Shown piece by piece: positions 60,541 through 64,000 of a stretch of 64,000 nt of DNA (position 1 is its first letter; each line of letters begins with the position of its first letter). Location: the NCBI GenBank assembly GCA_020747065.1, contig JAGMVK010000007.1, positions 2,852,001 through 2,916,000 on the forward strand, given 5' to 3'. Source of the stretch: Cadophora sp. MPI-SDFR-AT-0126 (Eukaryota > Ascomycota > Leotiomycetes > Helotiales > Ploettnerulaceae). Under the pieces are notes generated by a model. The model was not told the DNA's origin. It searched no databases and saw only the letters and a list, made by a program, of their open reading frames with translations. The translations under genes and the position numbers were made by a program.

Positions 60541-60760
60541 TCATACACGGACACTGGTTAAAGTGATTAGCTAATGTTTTTGCCGTAAATGCTTACCTAA
60601 TCGCGAATCCGGTCTTGGTGCCTGCCCACAACGTGGGACTCGGCCACCAAAGCTTTTTGACCAAGATCGGAGAACCGGTTTCTTCTTGATCGACGGCTGT
60701 AACAGGATCCCACAGGATTTCTGTGGACCTGTTCAAGTGGTAAGTTGGACCTTCTTCCAT
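60541..60760 (-). CDS. Small hypothetical protein, 58 residues, two exons
   Basis: Exons 60597-60760 and 60541-60553 join through an intron with donor GTAAGC, a GCTAATC branch-like site and a CCAG acceptor, giving exactly 59 codons with the stop. The protein begins MEEGPTYHLNRSTEILWDP and includes KKLWWPSPTLWAG. Composition is Trp- and Pro-rich and clearly coding-like. I recognise no family. An in-frame stop lies upstream of the ATG, but an acceptor (ACCCAG) just before it leaves open that this is the 3' part of a longer gene. It lies between the acyltransferase and the Kex2-repeat gene. Confidence 0.45.
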
Positions 60761-61655
60761 TTGTACTGGGTATTAACTTTGACCATAGCATCTGCGAGTC
60801 GTGATCAACAAAACCAAAAAAAAAGATAGCGTAGGTCAGTACAATCAGTTTATACTCTGAGCCCATAACTCCATCACTTCACAGGAGCGCTCAGCTCTTA
60901 TTGAATCCAGTGATATGCGATAGGTGCAGTAGTGTGATCTCTAACAATGATGGTGATGTATTGATCGGCTTACATCAGCTCCCCCAAGGTCCGTACAATG
61001 TATCCGTAAATGTTGCACCGAAGGGCATGATACGCCAATCTGGGAGCTGGAACGGCCGATTCAGAAACGAAACAAATATTGTTTCTCGCTTGTCCAATCG
61101 CCAAGCGAGCCTCCAGAGAAATGGGGCCGCACGGATATTCCGGGTATTGAGCATCTCCCGAGCCTGGAAAGCTTGGCTGCACAATGAGACCCTTGTTGAG
61201 GAACGACTGTCATGGAACATCCGGCGTTGGAATCTGCAGCCAGTTGGATTAAGCTATGGCATAGCGCAACGAATGTCCGATGTGTCCGAGTGGACAGAGT
61301 CCTTCCACTGAAGACCACTTCATTCAAACAAGCTTTTGTGAAGGCGGTATGACGAGAAAGTGATTCATCTGATCAGACCTTCTGTTTCTCGCAAGGAGCG
61401 TCATTGCGCGGATAGAAAGTGTCCGCGCGTGATCTTCACTACCCATTGGAAGAGATCGGATTTTCAGAGAAATGCAAAGGGTCTTCGATGCATTTTGGTA
61501 CAGTCTTGAACAGCTAGGGTTTGAGCAGACAACACAGCTTACGTGACAGCAGCACCCCAATAAAGTATAAGACCACCTTCTGCCAATTTTGAAGTCCATC
61601 CTCACATAAGTCTTTCCCCTCTCACTTAATCATTCATCTCAGTCAATCAATCATC
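60761..61655. other. Intergenic, promoter side of the Kex2-repeat gene
   Basis: About 900 bases. Long overlapping open frames occur on both strands between 60.9 and 61.3 kb, but none gives a domain or splice pattern I can defend. The right end contains a TATAAG-like element near 61566, about 90 bases before the next ATG. Confidence 0.45.
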
Positions 61656-62450
61656 ATGCGTGCTCAACCCGTCTTTTCCATCGCGCTGGTCGCATTCGCC
61701 TCTACACTCCATGCAGCTCCCATTCAGATGACAGAAGATGTCAAGTCTGCGATGGGATCTGTTGGAAGAAGTCTTCAAATGCTCTCTGGTAGAACCAATC
61801 TTGCTTCCCTTGTGGCCGCAAACGTTGTCCGGGATCTCCAAGCCGATGCTGCAGCCTTGCAAGCCCAGTCTGATGCTGTTCATGCTGGAGATGTCGAAGA
61901 CCTCACCCCCGAAGAGGAGGCGGAAATCGATGCTGAAGACGCCGAGAAGAGAGAGTTGACAGCTGAGGAGGAAGAAGAACTCGATGCGGAGATTGCAGAG
62001 GAGGATGCTGCCAAGCGCGACCTTCAGTCAGATGTTGCTGAGCTCCAAGCTCAAAGTGATGCAGCTCACGCAGGCGACGTCGAGGATTTGACACCAGAGG
62101 AGGAGGCTCAGATTGATGCAGAAGATGCAGAGAAAAGAGACCTGCAATCAGATGCAGCTGAACTTCAAGCTCTGTCTGATACTGCTCATGCTGGAGAGAC
62201 CGAGGACCTGACACCCGAAGAAGAGGCCCAGATCGACGCGGAGGATGCTGAGAAACGAGATCTTCAAGCCGAGACTGCCAAACTTCAAGCAGAGAGTGAT
62301 GCTGCTCACGCTGGAGAAAGTGAGGACTTGACCCCAGAGGAGGAGGCGCAGATCGATGCGGAGGATGCTGAAAAGCGTGATCTTGAGGCTGAGGCGGCCG
62401 AGCTCCAAGCTCTGTCTGATGCTGCCCACGCTGGGGAGTCATTTGACTAG
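61656..62450 (+). CDS. Secreted Kex2-processed repeat protein (KEP), peptide precursor-like
   Basis: Single-exon gene of 264 residues. Residues 1-20 are a signal peptide (VFSIALVAFASTLHA). After a short leader there are five copies of a 40-residue unit, starting at residues 60, 122, 162, 202 and 242. Each begins DLQ/DLE, contains AHAG, then EDLTPEEEAQIDAEDAE, and ends in Lys-Arg. The dibasic pairs are at 98-99, 120-121, 160-161, 200-201 and 240-241, ideal for Kex2 cleavage in the Golgi. The second copy is preceded by a 22-residue acidic insert that itself ends in KR. Cleavage would free similar acidic peptides of about 38 residues. They hold no Cys, Trp or Tyr, so a ustiloxin-type Tyr-crosslinked peptide is unlikely. 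Fungal KEPs include pheromones, RiPP precursors and surface-active peptides; which applies is unknown. Confidence 0.85.
   Translation: MRAQPVFSIALVAFASTLHAAPIQMTEDVKSAMGSVGRSLQMLSGRTNLASLVAANVVRDLQADAAALQAQSDAVHAGDVEDLTPEEEAEIDAEDAEKRELTAEEEEELDAEIAEEDAAKRDLQSDVAELQAQSDAAHAGDVEDLTPEEEAQIDAEDAEKRDLQSDAAELQALSDTAHAGETEDLTPEEEAQIDAEDAEKRDLQAETAKLQAESDAAHAGESEDLTPEEEAQIDAEDAEKRDLEAEAAELQALSDAAHAGESFD
61833..62449 (+). repeat. 120-base coding tandem repeat in the KEP gene
   Basis: Five in-frame copies start at 61833, 62019, 62139, 62259 and 62379. The last four are spaced exactly 120 bases apart, and the last copy is truncated by the stop codon. Confidence 0.9.
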
Positions 62451-63669
62451 ATTGTAACTCTCTCCGTCTTGTACATATCTCATACTATCTTACTCTTCAG
62501 TCTTTGACCCTCTTTCGGAGGCTATGTTTTTTTTTTCTTGAATTGATACATCGCTGGCGTCGATCTCTGTACCCCGCTCACGTCTTTTGTTTTGTTATGC
62601 AGATCACTAGTGACTCTGCAAATGAAATACAACCAAAAAAGGCAATACTCACTCGTAGATTGCTAGTTCTAAAGGCGGCAAAGTTGGTTTACAAAATCGA
62701 GTCGGTTATTAAGGAAGCAATATAAGCTGTGACGAAATCACTCTATTTTATATAGATTGTTACGAACGCTTAGGTCACGGGATCTGGGGCCTAGAAAACT
62801 AGGGCACTTGGGACTTCAGAGGCACAGCAACAGAGATCGGAGAAAGATGGTTCCATGATTCTGCCTCTACCCATTCCCGTTATTTCCGCCTCACTATTCC
62901 TTAGGCGGATAAGTTGTCGGCTGGGTCGCTGCTATTCTTTTCAGGCTCTTTTTGTGCGGTATTGCTACGTGCTGCTTAGAACTGCTCGTAATTGTATCAG
63001 GTAACCAGCCTTCTCGCCGCCCCGCCTTGGAGTCTCTATTGGACCTAGACTGTGCTTCAATGCACGGCTACTGGCTCGAGACGATTTCGTCCCCGTTTGC
63101 AATCTGCGATCTGCCTCTTGAGCTCTGCGGAGTCACAACCCTCTTTCCCATTCTCTCCTCTTTCCTCTCGTCTTCCACGCTCTATCTAACCCCCCCTTTT
63201 TCTTTCCTGTGTCGCGTGTCTGTCTGATCTCATCTCATTCTATCATCATCCTCTTTCTTTTCCCATTCCCCGCTCCTCGCCAGTCGCCACTATACCTGCG
63301 CTTTGCCGTGTGCTCTTCCCTCCGCAGTAGTTGCCAAGGTCCTTCCTCCCGGCGAGAGAAATTTTTTGGCTAACCCCCAGCGTGCCGGGAAAATTAACAG
63401 GTACATTGACTTCAAGCATCTTAAAATCTATGCACAACGCAATATCTTTTATTATTTTTTGTAAGTTACATTCCGTGGCCACTCCTAAACACCCTGGATT
63501 CTTCTAACTGAAAAAAAAAACACGTTCGTGTCATCGCCATCACGCCTGATTTGTAGAGAGTCTCCTTTTCTAGCGTAATGGATCCCAAAACTGCAAATAC
63601 AACCACCCAAATACCAAACAACACATAAAGGAATCGCTCGGCTCAGCAAAAGGAAAATGGTGCAGCCCT
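62451..63669. other. Intergenic, KEP 3' flank
   Basis: About 1.2 kb without a recognised gene. Short homopolymers (T near 62527, A near 63511) occur. Confidence 0.5.
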
Positions 63670-64000
63670 TCACTTTTTGTCCGCAAATTCTTGTGTGACT
63701 ATCGTTGTCGCTAGAATGCCATTGTCTTTCTTCGTATCACCCTCCAAATTCGTGCCTTTTGACGTCGTGGTGGAAGCGCTTATGTAGGTAATAATTGCGT
63801 CGTGGCTTGTGGGTTGGTTGTTCTGTTCGAGGCGCTGGAGCGGATAATCTGGGTCTTTGCGTAATGCGGTGATACTAGCAGTCGAGTCATGGCGGCTGCC
63901 GTAGCGGACACTACTTGTTCCAGCTTCCACGTCAGTCCCTTGCGAAATGCCTTGTCGGACGTAGGTGTTGGTGTACGGTTTCCGCGAAGAAAGACTTGAA
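63670..64000 (-). CDS. C-terminal tail of an unidentified protein, runs off the right edge
   Basis: The minus strand stays open from the window edge to TGA at 63670. The visible part (about 110 residues) starts near RKPYTNTYVRQGISQGTDVE and ends TTIVTQEFADKK. It is polar and disordered, with Ser/Thr and charged residues and no membrane segment in view. The style recalls cytosolic tails of fungal Pth11-like receptors or other multi-pass membrane proteins, but that is a weak impression; the body of the protein lies outside the window. Confidence 0.5.
   Translation of the reverse strand, partial: SSLSSRKPYTNTYVRQGISQGTDVEAGTSSVRYGSRHDSTASITALRKDPDYPLQRLEQNNQPTSHDAIITYISASTTTSKGTNLEGDTKKDNGILATTIVTQEFADKK

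Noticed and set aside
61903..62442. Minus-strand frame rich in His/Pro/Gln opposite the KEP gene
   Set aside because: Mirror of the acidic repeat codons; the plus strand has the signal peptide and KR sites.

Overview
The window looks like nuclear DNA of a filamentous ascomycete (Pezizomycotina; Leotiomycetes is my best guess from overall gene flavour, not proven). The evidence is many short introns of about 45-100 bases with GTAAGT/GTATGT donors and CTAAC-like branch points, monocistronic genes on both strands, CFEM, Kex2-repeat and NRPS-like genes, and kilobase-scale gene-free stretches rich in microsatellites. I saw no tRNA, rRNA, CRISPR array or intact transposon.

Left part (1-16.5 kb): the 5' part of a CSC1/OSCA-type stress-gated cation channel (-), a nitrilase (-), a secreted gamma-glutamyltranspeptidase (-), a small zinc-binding protein with a broken second domain (+), the ER mannosyltransferase ALG11 (-), the mitochondrial insertase COX18 (+) followed by duplicated 3' sequence, and a CaMKK/Sak1-type kinase (-) with a long insert in its kinase domain.

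Middle (16.5-44 kb): a 7.7 kb gene-poor region, a very large CCCH + SF1 helicase + NF-X1 zinc-finger protein related to ZNFX1/Hrr1 (-), a GPI-anchored CFEM protein (-), another long gene-poor region ending in a decayed gene, then ARO2 (chorismate synthase, -) and a mitochondrial lipoate ligase (+) sharing one 215-base promoter.

Right part (44-64 kb): the large subunit of ribonucleotide reductase (+), a secreted or membrane kelch protein (+), then an accessory block: a cytochrome P450 (+), an NRPS-like enzyme with adenylation-carrier-condensation order (-), an acyltransferase-3 membrane protein (-), a 58-residue two-exon hypothetical protein (-) and a secreted Kex2-processed repeat protein (+). 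This block is the best candidate for an undescribed pathway: a short amide or ester metabolite made by the A-T-C enzyme and decorated by the P450 and acyltransferase, beside a peptide-precursor-like gene. The window ends in the C-terminal tail of another gene (-). Exon coordinates come from hand-read splice sites. For most multi-exon genes I checked that the summed exons keep one frame; exceptions are stated.
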